Of a stretch of DNA of 42,641 nt, positions 15,896 through 26,738 are shown piece by piece; position 1 is the first letter of the stretch; each line of letters begins with the position of its first letter. The translations under genes were made by a program, and so were the position numbers. The stretch is from Desulfobacterales bacterium (GTDB lineage Bacteria; Desulfobacterota; Desulfobacteria; Desulfobacterales; UBA5852): contig JASJCV010000005.1 of assembly GCA_030065275.1 (NCBI GenBank), forward strand, positions 1 to 42,641, in the 5' to 3' direction. The notes beneath the pieces were generated by a model that was not told the DNA's origin, did not search any database, and saw only the letters and a list, made by a program, of their open reading frames with translations.

Positions 15896-18601
15896 ATGGC
15901 GAAGATCAGGGTGTATGAGCTTGCCAGAGATCTGAACATGACCAACAAGGTCCTGATCGACAAGATGAGCCAGGCGGGCATTGCCGTAAAGAGCCATATG
16001 AGCTCGTTGGACGACGATGCCGTTGCGCAGGTCAAGGAAGCGCTGCTCGGCAAAAAGGCCGAGCAAGTTGAAGAGACGCGGATCAAACCGACTGTCATTC
16101 GACGACGCCGCAAGGTGGTCAAGCAGGCGGTGGAAGAAGTCGACACCGCAACGATCGAAGCCCAAGACGCCGAAGCTCAGCCGGCCACCGAGGACGCTGC
16201 CGGCGAAGAAACAGTTGCTGAGACCCCCCCTGTCGAAGCACGCGACGCCACGTCGGCCGAAGCGGATACGGACGTCATGGCCCCCAAAGCGCCGGCCAAA
16301 GAAGAGATTTCCGCCCGGATTATCTCCCCGCCGCCGGCCGACGACGTGGTGGAACCCGTGGCCGATGCCCCCGCGACCGGTACGGCCGAAGCGCCCGCCC
16401 CACCGGAGGTCACCGATCAACCGACGGAGGATATCCCGGCCGTCGATTCCGACAAGGCGGCTGCCGAAGCGCCACCGGAACCCAAACCCGCGGATACGCC
16501 CGCGGCCAAAATCGTCAAGACCGAACCGGCGGCCAAAATCATCAAGCTGCCTTCCAAACCGGTGGAAAAACCGGCCACGCCCTACCGCACGACCGGTCCC
16601 GGACCGGCGGGCCGGGCAGCGGAAACGCCCCCGGCGGCGGCCGATCTGCGGAAGAAAAAGCGCAAGAAAAAGGCCGAAGAAGACCTGGATCGCAAATTTT
16701 TCAAAAAGAAGATCTCTTTTCGCAAAAAAGCCGTGGTCGAAGGCGCCGATCTCTACGACGGCAAGTCCCGGGGACGCAAGCATCGCAAGGACGCCAAGGT
16801 CAAGTCCGCCACCGCCCAAAAGACCCAGATCACAACGGCCAAGGCCATCAAGCGGCGTGTCAAGGTGGATGAGGCCATTGTCCTGTCCGAACTGGCCAAG
16901 CGCATGGGCATCAAGGCCAGCGAAATCATCAAACAGCTGATGGGCATGGGGGTCATGGCCACCGTCAACCAGAGCCTTGATTTTGAGACCGCGACCCTGG
17001 TGGCGGGGGAATTCGGCTATGAAATCGAAAAAGCGGCCTTTGAGGAGGAATCTTTCTTGAAAGTGGAGCAGGACGATCCCGCTAAAATGGCGGAGCGCCC
17101 GCCGGTCGTCACCATCATGGGGCATGTCGACCACGGCAAGACGTCGCTGCTGGACGTCATCCGCCAGAGCCATGTGACCGACACCGAGGCCGGCGGCATC
17201 ACCCAGCACATCGGCGCCTACAGCGTTTCGACCTCCAAGGGCCCCATCACCTTTCTCGACACCCCCGGGCACGAGGCTTTTACGGCCATGCGATCGCGCG
17301 GCGCCCAGGTGACCGATCTCGTGGTTCTGGTGGTGGCCGCCGATGACGGCGTGATGCCCCAGACGCTTGAGGCCATCAATCACTCCCGGGCTTCGGAAGT
17401 CCCGATCATCGTGGCCGTCAACAAAATCGACAAGGCCGGCGCCGAACCCGACCGCGTCATGCGCGAACTGGCGGAAAACGGCCTGTCCCCCGAGGACTGG
17501 GGCGGCGACACGATCTTCGTACAGGTTTCGGCCAAGGAGAAAACCGGCATCGACGATCTACTGGAGATGATCCTACTGCAGGCCGAAATGCTCGAAATCA
17601 AAGCCAACGCCGACAAACTGGCCTATGGGCACGTCGTCGAGGCCAAACTCGATTCGGGGCGCGGGCCTGTGGCCACCGTCCTGGTCAAGGAGGGCACGCT
17701 CAAAAACGGCGATCCCGTGGTCTGCGGGATCCACCACGGCAAGGTGCGTGCCATGCTGAGCGATCTGGGGCAGACGGTTTCCGAGGCCGGCCCCTCGGTG
17801 CCGGTCGAGGTCCTGGGATTGTCCGGGGTGCCCGTGGCCGGCGACGAGCTTCTGGCACTCAAGGATGAAAAGGATGCCAAACAGGTCAGCATCCACCGCG
17901 GTCAGAAACAGCGGGTCAAGGAGCTGGCCCGATCCAACCGGATGAGCCTGGAAAATCTGTTCGAGCAGATGAAGGAGGGCGAGGTCAAGGACCTCAACCT
18001 GATTATCAAGGCCGACGTCGACGGCTCCATGGAAGCGCTGCGCGACTCGCTGACGAAACTCTCCAACGAGGAGGTCAAGATCAGTATTGTCCATTCGGCC
18101 ACCGGCACCATCACGGAATCGGATGTATCCCTGGCGGCCGTCTCCGATGCGATCATCATCGGATTCAACGTTCGCCCCACACCCAAGGTACAGGCCATGG
18201 CCACCGACGAAAATGTGGACATGCGCTACTATAACGTCATCTATGACGTCATCAAAGAGATCAAGAACGCCATCGCCGGCATGATGGAATCGACCTTTGA
18301 GGAACGTGTCCTGGGGCGCGCCGATGTGCGCCAGGTCTTTCAGATCCCCAAGGTCGGAGCGATCGCCGGCTGCTATGTCACCGACGGCAAAATCGAGCGT
18401 GGCCAGCGCGTGCGGCTGCTCCGCGAGGGTGTGGTGCACTATGAGGGCCGCAATTCCTCCTTGCGCCGGTACAAGGACGATGCCAAGGAGGTCCAGGCGG
18501 GATACGAGTGCGGCATCGGCATCGAAAATTTTAACGACATCAAAGTCGGCGATGTCATCGAGTGCTATTACCTCGAAGAAATTCGCCCGGAAATCGAATA
18601 A
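15896..18601 (+). CDS. infB: Translation initiation factor IF-2
   Basis: A 901-residue GTPase that brings fMet-tRNA to the 30S subunit. The first IF2-N module is at 1-55 ([13 protein letters not shown]). A long Ala/Pro/Glu/Lys-rich linker covers about 60-310. A second IF2-N module (about 325-380) contains [20 protein letters not shown]. In the G domain, G1 is GHVDHGKT (about residue 410), G3 is DTPGHE, and G4 is NKID. Domains II-IV follow, ending with a standard C2 domain. GGGGGAAAG precedes the ATG. No ylxR lies between nusA and infB. Confidence 0.97.
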   Translation: MAKIRVYELARDLNMTNKVLIDKMSQAGIAVKSHMSSLDDDAVAQVKEALLGKKAEQVEETRIKPTVIRRRRKVVKQAVEEVDTATIEAQDAEAQPATEDAAGEETVAETPPVEARDATSAEADTDVMAPKAPAKEEISARIISPPPADDVVEPVADAPATGTAEAPAPPEVTDQPTEDIPAVDSDKAAAEAPPEPKPADTPAAKIVKTEPAAKIIKLPSKPVEKPATPYRTTGPGPAGRAAETPPAAADLRKKKRKKKAEEDLDRKFFKKKISFRKKAVVEGADLYDGKSRGRKHRKDAKVKSATAQKTQITTAKAIKRRVKVDEAIVLSELAKRMGIKASEIIKQLMGMGVMATVNQSLDFETATLVAGEFGYEIEKAAFEEESFLKVEQDDPAKMAERPPVVTIMGHVDHGKTSLLDVIRQSHVTDTEAGGITQHIGAYSVSTSKGPITFLDTPGHEAFTAMRSRGAQVTDLVVLVVAADDGVMPQTLEAINHSRASEVPIIVAVNKIDKAGAEPDRVMRELAENGLSPEDWGGDTIFVQVSAKEKTGIDDLLEMILLQAEMLEIKANADKLAYGHVVEAKLDSGRGPVATVLVKEGTLKNGDPVVCGIHHGKVRAMLSDLGQTVSEAGPSVPVEVLGLSGVPVAGDELLALKDEKDAKQVSIHRGQKQRVKELARSNRMSLENLFEQMKEGEVKDLNLIIKADVDGSMEALRDSLTKLSNEEVKISIVHSATGTITESDVSLAAVSDAIIIGFNVRPTPKVQAMATDENVDMRYYNVIYDVIKEIKNAIAGMMESTFEERVLGRADVRQVFQIPKVGAIAGCYVTDGKIERGQRVRLLREGVVHYEGRNSSLRRYKDDAKEVQAGYECGIGIENFNDIKVGDVIECYYLEEIRPEIE

Positions 18602-18615
18602 TCGGAGGCCATACG

Positions 18616-18903
18616 ATGGTGGTCGGCATGGGGCGTATCGTCTATCGGATTCATGACTGCCGTTCACTGAAAGGCAAGCGCAAGGTGGTCAAAGCCATTG
18701 TCGCCCGGCTGCGCAACAAATTCAACGCGAGCGTGGCCGAGGTCGGCGCCAATGACATCTATCAAAAAGCGGAGATCGGGTTCACCATGGTGGGCAACGA
18801 CCGCACCGTGATCAATTCCAAAGTGGACAAATTTTTCAACATGGCGGAGGATCTGGGGCTGGCCGAAGTCATCGACTCGGAAATGGAAATCTTCAACGCA
18901 TGA
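18616..18903 (+). CDS. DUF503 / YlxP-like protein
   Basis: A 95-residue member of the DUF503 (YlxP) family, normally found between infB and rbfA. Typical features are the CRSLKGKRKVVKAIVARLRN N-terminal block, FNASVAEV, and the EIGFTMVGNDRTVINSKVDK segment. The ATG at 18616 follows GGAGG; an upstream in-frame reading into infB is rejected. Its stop overlaps rbfA (ATGA). A role in ribosome or RNA metabolism is suggested only by position. Confidence 0.9.
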   Translation: MVVGMGRIVYRIHDCRSLKGKRKVVKAIVARLRNKFNASVAEVGANDIYQKAEIGFTMVGNDRTVINSKVDKFFNMAEDLGLAEVIDSEMEIFNA

Positions 18904-19277
18904 AGACATATGCACGCTCGGCGCGGGTCAGTCGCCATATCCGCAACCATCTGGCCGAGCTTCTGCGCAAAAAGATACGCGACCCGCGGCTGCGGGCGGT
19001 ATCCATCACCGAGGTCGATCTGTCGCCGGATCTGCGGCTGGCCAGGATCTATTTCAGCACGGCCGGCGACAAGCAGGCGGTGACAAATGCCGAAGCCGGC
19101 TTTGTCCAGGCGCGCGCCTTCATCAAACGCCACCTGGCCGCCAATCTCGGGTTGCGCTACATGCCGGAGTTGCGCTTTTTCCATGACACCTCGCTTGAAT
19201 ACGGCGCGCGCATCGAGAACCTTTTAAAGAAACTCGGCGGGGAGAATGAAGAGCCTCATATCCCATCTGATGAATAG
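18900..19277 (+). CDS. rbfA: 30S ribosome-binding factor A
   Basis: A 125-residue KH-type protein that binds the 30S subunit during late 16S rRNA maturation. Seen are RVSRHIRNHLAELLRKKIRD, VSITEVDLSPDLRLARIYFS and the terminal LRYMPELRFFHDTSLEYGAR with IENLL. It overlaps YlxP by four bases (ATGA) and nrnA by 32 bases, showing tight coupling. Confidence 0.95.
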   Translation: MKTYARSARVSRHIRNHLAELLRKKIRDPRLRAVSITEVDLSPDLRLARIYFSTAGDKQAVTNAEAGFVQARAFIKRHLAANLGLRYMPELRFFHDTSLEYGARIENLLKKLGGENEEPHIPSDE

Positions 19278-20220
19278 CCGGACGGTCTTCCTGGCCACGC
19301 ACGTCAATCCCGACGGCGACGCCCTGGGGGCGGTTCTGGCCATGGGATTGGCCCTGCAATCGTCCGGCCGGAAGATCGATATGTACAACGAGAGCCCGAT
19401 TCCGGCGGTGTACCGATTTCTGCCGGGGATTGAACAGATCAAACGCCAGGCGCCGTCGCCGTTTGAGTACGAAACGGTGGTCGTCCTGGACTGTGGCGAC
19501 CTGGACCGCGTGGGTGCTGTCGCCGCCCGAATCCAGGATAGCCCGCGGGTGATCAACATCGATCACCATGTCACCAATACCGGATTCGGTCATTATCAAC
19601 TGGTCGACCCCGAGGCCAGCTCGTCGACCGAAATCGTCTACCGGATTTTAAAACAAATGCGCATCGCCATTGACACGGCGATGGCGACTTCGATCTACAC
19701 CGGCATACTGACGGATACGGGCTCGTTTCGTTTCGCGAACACCAATAGCCGCGCATTCGACATCTGTGCGGAAATGGTCGGCTGCGGCGTGGATCCCTAT
19801 GTGGTGGCACAGCATGTTTATGGCACCTATTCGCTCGGACGCATCAAGCTGCTCAACATGGCGCTGGACTCGATTGAAATATCGCCCAACGGCAAACTTT
19901 CGCTCATGACCCTGACCCGGGCCATGTTTGCGGAAACCGACACCCAGCCCGAAGATGTCGACGGCATGATCAATTACGCCAAGCGCATCGAGGATGTCCG
20001 TGTGGCGGCCCTGATCATGGAAAATGCCAACGGTCGTGATACGGGGACCAATGGCCACAAGCGCTATCATGTCAGCCTGCGTTCGGACGGCTCCGTCGAC
20101 GTGGCCCGTATCGCCGCGTCATTCGGCGGCGGCGGGCACTTCACTGCCGCCGGCTTCGGTGCGGATGGCGCACTGAACGAACTGAAGGGGTTGATCTACG
20201 CGATTGCCAGCAAGCTTTGA
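19246..20220 (+). CDS. nrnA: DHH-family bifunctional oligoribonuclease / PAP phosphatase
   Basis: A 324-residue DHH/DHHA1 phosphoesterase. Motif I is HVNPDGDALG, motif II includes VVLDCGD, motif III is NIDHHVTN, and the DHHA1 domain ends with FGGGGHFTAAGF. NrnA degrades very short RNAs and can convert pAp to AMP. The latter is plausible here because sulfur-activation pathways make related nucleotides, though APS reduction itself releases AMP. The start lies inside the rbfA end, with GGGGAG upstream. It fits the usual rbfA-nrnA-truB order. Confidence 0.92.
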   Translation: MKSLISHLMNSRTVFLATHVNPDGDALGAVLAMGLALQSSGRKIDMYNESPIPAVYRFLPGIEQIKRQAPSPFEYETVVVLDCGDLDRVGAVAARIQDSPRVINIDHHVTNTGFGHYQLVDPEASSSTEIVYRILKQMRIAIDTAMATSIYTGILTDTGSFRFANTNSRAFDICAEMVGCGVDPYVVAQHVYGTYSLGRIKLLNMALDSIEISPNGKLSLMTLTRAMFAETDTQPEDVDGMINYAKRIEDVRVAALIMENANGRDTGTNGHKRYHVSLRSDGSVDVARIAASFGGGGHFTAAGFGADGALNELKGLIYAIASKL

Positions 20221-21175
20221 TACGGCGAAGGAAAACCTGGGGACGGGCGGCATTGTTATTTTGGATAAACCCGAGGGGCTATCGTCCGCCCAAGCCGTCG
20301 GTCGGGTCAAAAGACTCCTCGGTGCCCGCAAGGCCGGCCACGCCGGTACCTTGGACCCATTTGCCACCGGAGTTCTGGTGTGCATGCTGAACCAGGCCAC
20401 GCGTCTCGGCCGCTTTTTGTTGGCGGGCGAAAAAACCTACGAGGCCGTTCTGCATCTAGGTATTGCCACCGATACCCAGGACGGCACCGGACAGGTTGTC
20501 GAACGTCGGCCGATCGCAGCGGATATCGAAGAACGGCTCGCGGAGGCTTTCCATTGCTTCGAAGGGGACATCGAACAGGCGCCGCCGGCGTACTCGGCCC
20601 TCAAGCACAAAGGTGTGCCCCTTTACAAGCTGGCGCGCCGGGGGCGGCCGGTTTACAAGCCGGCCCGACAGGTGCGCATCAGCGCTTTAACGATCAAAGC
20701 GGTGAATTTGCCGGAAATTCACTTTCGGGTGACCTGTTCGGCCGGTACGTACATCCGCAGTCTGTGTGCCGACATCGGCCAAGCGTTGGGGTGCGGAGGT
20801 CATTTGAGCCAACTGCGGCGAACGGGCAGCAGCGGTTTTGGCATTGAAGCCGCCGTTGATCTGACCGAACTGGAAAGGCGGGTGCGCGACCCCCGAGCGG
20901 ACGTGCCGCTAATTTCCCCGGCCGCGGCCCTGCCGGGTATGGAAGCGCTGGTCGCCGACGAGGGCACGATCCGGAAAATCAGCAACGGCGTCCGCCTGAC
21001 ACCGATCGATTTGCCGCTGCCCGCGCCCCGGAGGCCGGACATCCGAGAGGACCGCGGGACGCGGTTCTACAAGATTATCGATGGCCGGAAACGACTATGG
21101 GCGATTGTTACATTTCGGCCCGGGGAGCAAACATACGATTATTGCTGCGTTTTTCCCAAGACAACCGCTGGCTGA
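20204..21175 (+). CDS. truB: tRNA pseudouridine(55) synthase
   Basis: A 323-residue enzyme that makes pseudouridine 55 in the T loop of tRNAs. The catalytic aspartate is D51 in GHAGTLDPFATGVL. Further family blocks are LDKPEGLSSAQAVGRVKRLL, QAPPAYSALKHKGVPLYKLA and TCSAGTYIRSLCADIG. The C-terminal part has the PUA-like region. The start is probably the TTG at 20204, inside the end of nrnA (17-base overlap). Confidence 0.95.
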   Translation: MPASFDTAKENLGTGGIVILDKPEGLSSAQAVGRVKRLLGARKAGHAGTLDPFATGVLVCMLNQATRLGRFLLAGEKTYEAVLHLGIATDTQDGTGQVVERRPIAADIEERLAEAFHCFEGDIEQAPPAYSALKHKGVPLYKLARRGRPVYKPARQVRISALTIKAVNLPEIHFRVTCSAGTYIRSLCADIGQALGCGGHLSQLRRTGSSGFGIEAAVDLTELERRVRDPRADVPLISPAAALPGMEALVADEGTIRKISNGVRLTPIDLPLPAPRRPDIREDRGTRFYKIIDGRKRLWAIVTFRPGEQTYDYCCVFPKTTAG

Positions 21176-21183
21176 CCTGGCGG

Positions 21184-21243
21184 GCCGCCCTCGGCGGCAT
21201 CGGGAAAAGTCCGCACGGGTAGAAAATCCCCCAGGGAGGGGAT
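21184..21243 (+). promoter_or_regulatory. Two hairpins in the truB-rpsO spacer (possible S15 leader)
   Basis: GCCGCC (21184-21189) pairs with GGCGGC (21193-21198) around a 3-nt loop. ATCCCC (21226-21231) pairs with GGGGAT (21238-21243) around a 6-nt loop. No T-run follows either one. S15 autoregulates through leader structures in several phyla, so this is a reasonable candidate. It is unproven. Confidence 0.35.
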
Positions 21244-21301
21244 CCCAACGATTCGAAACCAACGTCATTAGAGACACTTTCCAAGAGGAGGACTAGAGAC
21301 C

Positions 21302-21571
21302 GTGGTATTTTCAACCGAGGATAAAAAAAGGCTTATCGATCAGCACAAGCTGCACGATGCGGACACCGGCTCCCCTGAAGTCCAGGCGGCGCTGCTGACC
21401 CATCGGATTTCCTACCTGACCGAGCATCTGAAGATCCACAAAAAGGATCATCACTCCCGTCGCGGCTTGCTGATGCTGGTCGGACGCCGGCGGCGCCTGC
21501 TGAATTATGTCAAAAACAAGGATGTCAATCGCTACCGCACGATTATCGAAACGCTTGGCCTGCGCCGCTGA
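21302..21571 (+). CDS. rpsO: 30S ribosomal protein S15
   Basis: An 89-residue S15. Landmarks are [20 protein letters not shown], the [20 protein letters not shown] core that binds 16S rRNA, and [14 protein letters not shown] at the end. The start is a GTG at 21302; a GAGGAGG lies about 11 bases upstream, slightly far. It is followed by pnp, as in E. coli and most bacteria. Confidence 0.96.
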   Translation: MVFSTEDKKRLIDQHKLHDADTGSPEVQAALLTHRISYLTEHLKIHKKDHHSRRGLLMLVGRRRRLLNYVKNKDVNRYRTIIETLGLRR

Positions 21572-21666
21572 TCAGCCGGCCCACGCCGACGGCGGCCTCC
21601 GCACACGGCGCGGCCGACCGCAACCGCCACGCGGTGGCACCCAAACATAACGGTCGCATCCACTCA

Positions 21667-21685
21667 TTTCGGAAACGTTCCGAAA
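21667..21685 (+). repeat. Perfect 8-bp inverted repeat in the rpsO-pnp spacer
   Basis: TTTCGGAA (21667-21674) and TTCCGAAA (21678-21685) pair perfectly around a three-base ACG loop. In E. coli the rpsO-pnp spacer holds RNase III processing and PNPase autoregulation structures. This hairpin occupies the same place, but equivalence is inference. It lacks a T-run. Confidence 0.5.
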
Positions 21686-21750
21686 AGAATACGACCATCA
21701 CGATTGAAGCCTCGAGCCAAAGGGCTTAGCTTTAATCGGAAGGAAAGACT

Positions 21751-23862
21751 ATGGAAAAACTATTCAAAGCAGAAATCGGGGGAAAAACCCTGAGTATTCA
21801 GAGCGGGAAAATGGCCAAGCAGGCCTCCGGTTCGGCTCTGGTTCAATACGGCGAGACCATCGTGCTCGTTTCAGCGGTTTCCGCCCGTGAAGAACGGCCG
21901 GTGGATTTTCTTCCGCTGACCGTCGAATATCAGGAAAAAATCTATGCTGCCGGGCGCATTCCCGGAAACTATTTTCGTCGCGAAATCGGACGGCCCAGCG
22001 AAAAGGAAACCCTTACGGCCCGTTTGATCGACCGTCCCATACGGCCGCTGTTCCCCAAGGGCTATCGATATGAAACGCAGGTCATCGCCACCGTCCTGTC
22101 GATGGACCAGGAGAATGACCCGGATGTCCTGGCCATGATCGGAGCCTCGGCGGCCCTGGGCAATTCGGATATCCCCTTTGCCGGCCCGATTGCATCGGTT
22201 CGCGTGGGCCGTGTCGACGGCAAGCTGCAAGTCAATCCACCGCTGTGCGATTGCGACAACTGCGACCTTAACATAATCGTGGCCGGCTCGCGCACCGGCA
22301 TCGTTATGGTCGAGGGCGGCGGTAACATCGTGAGCGAAGCCGACATGCTCGAAGCCATCTTTTTCGGGCATCAGGCCATGCAGCCGATCATCGACATGCA
22401 GGAATCCATGCAGGCCGAATGCGGACAGCCCAAACGCGAATTCGTACCACCCGAAAAGGATGAAGCCCTGGCCGAACAGATTGCGGCCCAAGCCAGCGAA
22501 CGCCTGCGCGAAGCCGCCCTGGTGCCCACCAAAGTCGAGCGCAGCAAGGCCCTGCGGGCCGTCAAGGAAGCGATTCTTGAAGCGCTGGGCGATGATCTGG
22601 CCGAGCGTAAGAGCGAAGTTTTCGGCATTCTGGGCGATCTTCAGAAAAAAATCTGCCGCAAGATCATTCTGGAAGAAGGCCGTCGATTGGACGGGCGCCG
22701 TTTCGACGAAGTCCGCCCGATCAACTGCGAGGTCGGCCTCCTGCCCCGTCCCCACGGCAGCGCCCTGTTCACCCGCGGCGAAACCCAGGTCCTGGGCGTA
22801 CTGACCCTGGGCTCCGGCCAGGACGAGCAACGGGTCGAAACCCTCAGTGGGGAAGAATTCCGCCCGTTCATGCTGCACTACAATTTCCCGCCCTATTCGG
22901 TGGGTGAGGTGCGGCGCATCGGTGGTCCCAGCCGGCGGGATATCGGCCACGGCGGCCTCTCCACCCGGGCCCTGGAGAGAATCCTGCCCGACAAGGAAGA
23001 CTTTGACTACACCATCCGCCTGGTTTCGGAGGTTCTTGAGTCCAACGGCTCATCCTCGATGGGCACGGTCTGCTCGGGCACCATGGCCCTGATGGACGGC
23101 GGCGTGCCGATCAAGGCCCCGGTGGCCGGCATCGCCATGGGTCTGGTCAAGGAGGGCGATAATGTCGTCATTCTTTCCGACATCCTGGGCGATGAAGACC
23201 ACACGGGCGATATGGATTTTAAAGTGGCCGGCACGGCCGAAGGTGTGACCGCGCTGCAGATGGACATCAAGATTCTCGAACTCTCGCGCGACATTATGGA
23301 AAATGCGCTGGAGCAGGCCCGTCGCGGGCGGCTGCACATTCTCGGGAAAATGCACGAGGCCATTGCGGCGCCGCGCGAGAAAATCTCACCCTACGCCCCG
23401 GCGATCCTGACGATGGAAGTGCATCCCGACAAGATACGCGAAATCATCGGCCCCGGCGGGAAGACCATCCGGGCCATCCAGACCGAAACCAATACCCGGG
23501 TTGAAATCGACGATGCGGGCATCGTGAAAATCGCCGCCGTATCCAAGGAAGACGGCGATGCCGCCATCAAGATGGTCGAGGAAATCACCCAGGAACCCGA
23601 AATCGGTAAAATCTACGAAGGTACCGTGGTCAAAGTGATGGATTTCGGCGCTTTCGTTCAAATCCTGCCCGGCACGGACGGTCTCTGCCACATTTCCCAG
23701 CTGGCCACCCACCGGGTCAACAATGTTTCCGACATCGTCAAGGAAGGCGACAAGCTGCGGGTCAAGGTGCTTGAAATCAACCGGGACGGCAAGATCCGGC
23801 TAAGCCATAAGGCGATTCTCGAAGAGGAAGGCAAACGCTCCCATGGCCACCGCCGTAAATAA
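21751..23862 (+). CDS. pnp: Polyribonucleotide nucleotidyltransferase (PNPase)
   Basis: A 703-residue phosphorolytic 3'-5' exoribonuclease that works as a trimeric ring. It has two RNase PH domains. The first starts at the N-terminus (with [15 protein letters not shown] and RDIGRPS-like blocks). The second is around residues 310-545 ([31 protein letters not shown]). A KH domain (about 553-615) contains [16 protein letters not shown], and an S1 domain (about 620-690) contains [18 protein letters not shown]. The ATG follows GGAAGGAAA. Its last 20 bases overlap the M16 peptidase gene. Confidence 0.97.
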   Translation: MEKLFKAEIGGKTLSIQSGKMAKQASGSALVQYGETIVLVSAVSAREERPVDFLPLTVEYQEKIYAAGRIPGNYFRREIGRPSEKETLTARLIDRPIRPLFPKGYRYETQVIATVLSMDQENDPDVLAMIGASAALGNSDIPFAGPIASVRVGRVDGKLQVNPPLCDCDNCDLNIIVAGSRTGIVMVEGGGNIVSEADMLEAIFFGHQAMQPIIDMQESMQAECGQPKREFVPPEKDEALAEQIAAQASERLREAALVPTKVERSKALRAVKEAILEALGDDLAERKSEVFGILGDLQKKICRKIILEEGRRLDGRRFDEVRPINCEVGLLPRPHGSALFTRGETQVLGVLTLGSGQDEQRVETLSGEEFRPFMLHYNFPPYSVGEVRRIGGPSRRDIGHGGLSTRALERILPDKEDFDYTIRLVSEVLESNGSSSMGTVCSGTMALMDGGVPIKAPVAGIAMGLVKEGDNVVILSDILGDEDHTGDMDFKVAGTAEGVTALQMDIKILELSRDIMENALEQARRGRLHILGKMHEAIAAPREKISPYAPAILTMEVHPDKIREIIGPGGKTIRAIQTETNTRVEIDDAGIVKIAAVSKEDGDAAIKMVEEITQEPEIGKIYEGTVVKVMDFGAFVQILPGTDGLCHISQLATHRVNNVSDIVKEGDKLRVKVLEINRDGKIRLSHKAILEEEGKRSHGHRRK

Positions 23863-25105
23863 AACGGTATTGTCCAACGGGATCAAAATCCTGACCAAAC
23901 GGATGCCGCAGGTGCATTCCGTTTCCATGGGGGTGTGGGTCAACGTCGGTGCGCGCGACGAAGCGCTGCGCGAAAACGGCCTTTCCCACCTGATCGAGCA
24001 CATGATCTTCAAGGGCACCCGTCGGCGCAGTGCCTACCAGATCGCCAAAGAATTCGATGCCATCGGCGGGCAGACCAATGCCTTCACCGCCATGGAAAAC
24101 ACCTGCTACCATGCCCGTGTCCTGGAGGCCCACCTGGAGACCATGGTCGATATCCTGACGGACATCTTCCTGAATTCGGTCTTCGACGCCCAGGAGGTGG
24201 AGCGCGAACGCCCGGTGATTCTCCAGGAAATCGGAATGGTCGAGGACAGCCCCGAAGAGTACGTTCACATTCTGAGCGGCCGCAACTTTTGGGGCGACAA
24301 CCCTCTGGGCCGCTCCATTCTGGGTTCGCCCGAAAATATCGTACGCTTCGACGACGAGGCCGTGCGCGGATTCTTCCAACGCTGCTACCAACCCGAGCGC
24401 ATCGTGGTGGCCGCGGCCGGAAACGTTGAACACCAGGTGCTGGTCGACCTGATCAGCCCGGCGTTTGAAGGCATTGCACCAGGCTGCGATTTTCCGGAAC
24501 GAACCACCCCCGAAACACGCGCGCTGGTGGATATCTGCCACCGCCAACTCGAACAGGCCCACATCTGTCTGTCCACACCCGGCATCGCCACCACCGACCC
24601 GCGCCGCTACGCCTTCTCGTTGATGAACACGATTTGCGGCGGGAACATGAGCTCCCGGCTTTTTCAGGAAATTCGCGAAAAACGCGGGCTGGCCTATTCG
24701 GTCTACTCCTACATCAGTTCCTTCGAGGACACCGGCATGTTCGGCGCCTATGCCGGCGTCGAACCGGCCAAGGCCGTGGAGGTCACCGCCCTGATTATTG
24801 AAGCGCTGCGCCGGCTTGAAAATGAGCCGGTCGGGCCATCGGAGTTGCGGGACGCACAGGAATACACCAAGGGCAGCATGCTGCTGGCGGCCGAAAACAC
24901 TGACAATCAAATGGTGCGCCTGGCGCAGGGCGAAATCAACTTCGGCCGCCACATCCCGCTGTCCGACGTGGTTACACGGGTCGAAGCCGTAGGGGCGGAT
25001 GACATTCAGAGCCTGGCGGCCACCCTTTTCCACGAAGATCCGTTTGTACTCACGGTGCTGGGCCCATTGACCGACAAGGAAACCTTCTCGACGCTCGTTC
25101 GCTAA
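23843..25105 (+). CDS. M16-family zinc peptidase (processing-peptidase-like)
   Basis: A 420-residue pitrilysin-family protein. The inverted zinc motif HxxEH is present as H49-LIE-H53 in [14 protein letters not shown]. The distal glutamate region is near [15 protein letters not shown]. The second, non-catalytic half contains [20 protein letters not shown]. It resembles mitochondrial processing peptidase and YmxG of Bacillus, which also sits near pnp and dut. No signal peptide is seen, so a cytoplasmic location is likely. It overlaps pnp by 20 bases. Physiological substrate unknown. Confidence 0.93.
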   Translation: MATAVNKTVLSNGIKILTKRMPQVHSVSMGVWVNVGARDEALRENGLSHLIEHMIFKGTRRRSAYQIAKEFDAIGGQTNAFTAMENTCYHARVLEAHLETMVDILTDIFLNSVFDAQEVERERPVILQEIGMVEDSPEEYVHILSGRNFWGDNPLGRSILGSPENIVRFDDEAVRGFFQRCYQPERIVVAAAGNVEHQVLVDLISPAFEGIAPGCDFPERTTPETRALVDICHRQLEQAHICLSTPGIATTDPRRYAFSLMNTICGGNMSSRLFQEIREKRGLAYSVYSYISSFEDTGMFGAYAGVEPAKAVEVTALIIEALRRLENEPVGPSELRDAQEYTKGSMLLAAENTDNQMVRLAQGEINFGRHIPLSDVVTRVEAVGADDIQSLAATLFHEDPFVLTVLGPLTDKETFSTLVR

Positions 25106-25129
25106 CCGCGCTGCCGGGGGTACGATCCG

Positions 25130-25600
25130 ATGCCGACCTCGACCCGTTTACCGACGCTCTCCTTTCAGCGCCTGCGCGCCGAAGAAGACGGCGACATCCC
25201 GCTGCCCCGCTACATGACCCCCCAGGCCGCCGGCATGGACCTGCATGCCGCCGTCGGCAGCCCGACGACCATCGCCCCCGGGGGCATTGCCTTGATTCCG
25301 ACCGGTTTCGCCATGGCCCTGCCACCGGGATTCGAAGGCCAGATCCGGCCCCGCAGCGGGCTGGCCGTAAAACACGGCATCGGCCTGATCAATTCGCCCG
25401 GCACGATCGACAGCGACTACCGCGGAGAAGTCAAAATTCCGCTGATCAACCTGGGTGATGCGCCCTACACGGTGCAGCGCGGCGACCGCATCGCCCAGAT
25501 GGTGATCCAGAAAGTCTACCGCGTCCAACTGCAGGTCGTGGAATCCCTCGATTCGACGTCGCGCGACACCGGAGGTTTCGGCCATACGGGCGTGCGTTAA
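25130..25600 (+). CDS. dut: Deoxyuridine 5'-triphosphate nucleotidohydrolase (dUTPase)
   Basis: A 156-residue trimeric dUTPase hydrolysing dUTP to dUMP and PPi. All five motifs are visible: [48 protein letters not shown], and the C-terminal [10 protein letters not shown] (usual GGFGSTG; Ser replaced by His). GGGGGT lies before the ATG. It follows the M16 peptidase by 24 bases and probably belongs to the same transcript. Confidence 0.96.
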   Translation: MPTSTRLPTLSFQRLRAEEDGDIPLPRYMTPQAAGMDLHAAVGSPTTIAPGGIALIPTGFAMALPPGFEGQIRPRSGLAVKHGIGLINSPGTIDSDYRGEVKIPLINLGDAPYTVQRGDRIAQMVIQKVYRVQLQVVESLDSTSRDTGGFGHTGVR

Positions 25601-25656
25601 TTTCAATGGGTGCCGGGCAAGACCGCCCGGGCAGCCCACAGCCCGGCGGCCCCGAC

Positions 25657-26457
25657 ATGACAGACCAAGAACACGATATCTGCTTCTGTGCGTTGGCCAG
25701 CGGCAGCCGCGGCAACGCCATCTACCTGGCTGCCGGTGCGCATGCCCTCCTGATCGATGCCGGCCTTTCAGGCCGCGAAATCGAAAAACGGCTCGGCCAG
25801 CAAGGCCTTGACCCACGGCGTCTGGCGGCCATCCTCGTCACGCATGAGCATACGGATCACATTCGTGGCGTCGGTGTCCTCGCCCGGCGCTATAAGCTTC
25901 CGGTTTACATGAGTGCCGACACCCATCGGGTCATCGGGGACAGCCTCGGCCGCCTGCCCGCCTGCCACCATTTTCAAGCCGGCAAGGCCTTTCGCCTCGC
26001 GGACTTCCACATCCACCCGTTTGCGCTCTCCCACGACGCCGCCGACCCGGTCGGTTTCACGATCGCCTACAACGGGCGGCGCATCGGGCTGGCCACCGAT
26101 TTGGGCCTGGCCACCGGGCTGGTGGAAGAACACCTCAAGGGCTGTGATCTTCTATTGATCGAAGCCAACCATGACCGGGAAATGCTGATCGAAGGCCCCT
26201 ACCCCTGGCATTTGAAACAACGCATCCGAAGCCGCAACGGCCATTTGTCGAATACGGCCGCAGGCGAGCTGCTGGCCCGCATCGCCCATCCAAAATTGCG
26301 CCAAATCGTTCTGGGACATCTGAGCGAAACCAACAACTCGCCCCGTATCGCCCATCAAACCGTTCGGCAGGCCCTGAATCCATATGCGATCCCCGTCCAT
26401 ATCGCCTGCCAGGACCGCAGCAGCCCCGTTTTCCACCTCCAATCCCGACAAAATTGA
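25657..26457 (+). CDS. Metallo-beta-lactamase-fold hydrolase (YycJ/WalJ-like)
   Basis: A 266-residue MBL-fold protein. The metal motif is THEHTDHIRGV, preceded by LLIDAGLSGREIEKRLG. Later ligands are in FALSHDAADPVGFTI, TDLG and EANHD, with GHLS near the end. This set matches YycJ/WalJ-type hydrolases, reported as nucleases or DNA-repair related. The ATG at 25657 puts the conserved CALASGSRGN at residues 11-20, as in the family. An earlier in-frame ATG at 25606 would add 17 residues but has no ribosome-binding site; neither start has a strong one. It is the last gene of the long operon. Confidence 0.88.
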   Translation: MTDQEHDICFCALASGSRGNAIYLAAGAHALLIDAGLSGREIEKRLGQQGLDPRRLAAILVTHEHTDHIRGVGVLARRYKLPVYMSADTHRVIGDSLGRLPACHHFQAGKAFRLADFHIHPFALSHDAADPVGFTIAYNGRRIGLATDLGLATGLVEEHLKGCDLLLIEANHDREMLIEGPYPWHLKQRIRSRNGHLSNTAAGELLARIAHPKLRQIVLGHLSETNNSPRIAHQTVRQALNPYAIPVHIACQDRSSPVFHLQSRQN

Positions 26458-26738
26458 AATTTGCATATCTATATTTTGGCGTTCACTCCGCGCCATTTCA
26501 CCACATATAGTGCCAGCAAACCCGCCGGGCCACAACAGAGGGGATTCCTATGGCCGCGCTCAAACAATTTTCAAACAAATTCAATATGTCACAGGGTGTA
26601 TTTGGTTGAACTGCCGGTGTTTCTATGCTACTTTTTCGAATTACGACCGCTATGTTACATTCGTCGTTCGATCGTTACAGGGCCGCCCAATATTGAACTC
26701 GACATCGCACTGATCCACCGGCGGAAGGAAAGGCTTGG
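26458..26738 (+). other. Intergenic region before the PilZ/HD-GYP pair
   Basis: A 281-bp stretch, AT-rich compared with its flanks and with no gene seen. The previous operon ends without an obvious hairpin terminator. The best promoter guess is TTGGTT (26602-26607), 16 bases, TATGCT (26624-26629), which is weak. No sigma-54 -24/-12 pattern was found. Confidence 0.4.

Noticed and set aside
15878-17383. 501-codon open frame on the minus strand across infB
   Set aside because: It is opposite IF2, is composed mainly of Gly/Arg/Phe repeats mirroring the infB linker, and has no recognisable domain.
23777-25033. 418-codon open frame on the minus strand across the M16 peptidase
   Set aside because: The plus-strand frame carries HxxEH and family motifs; the reverse is a shadow.
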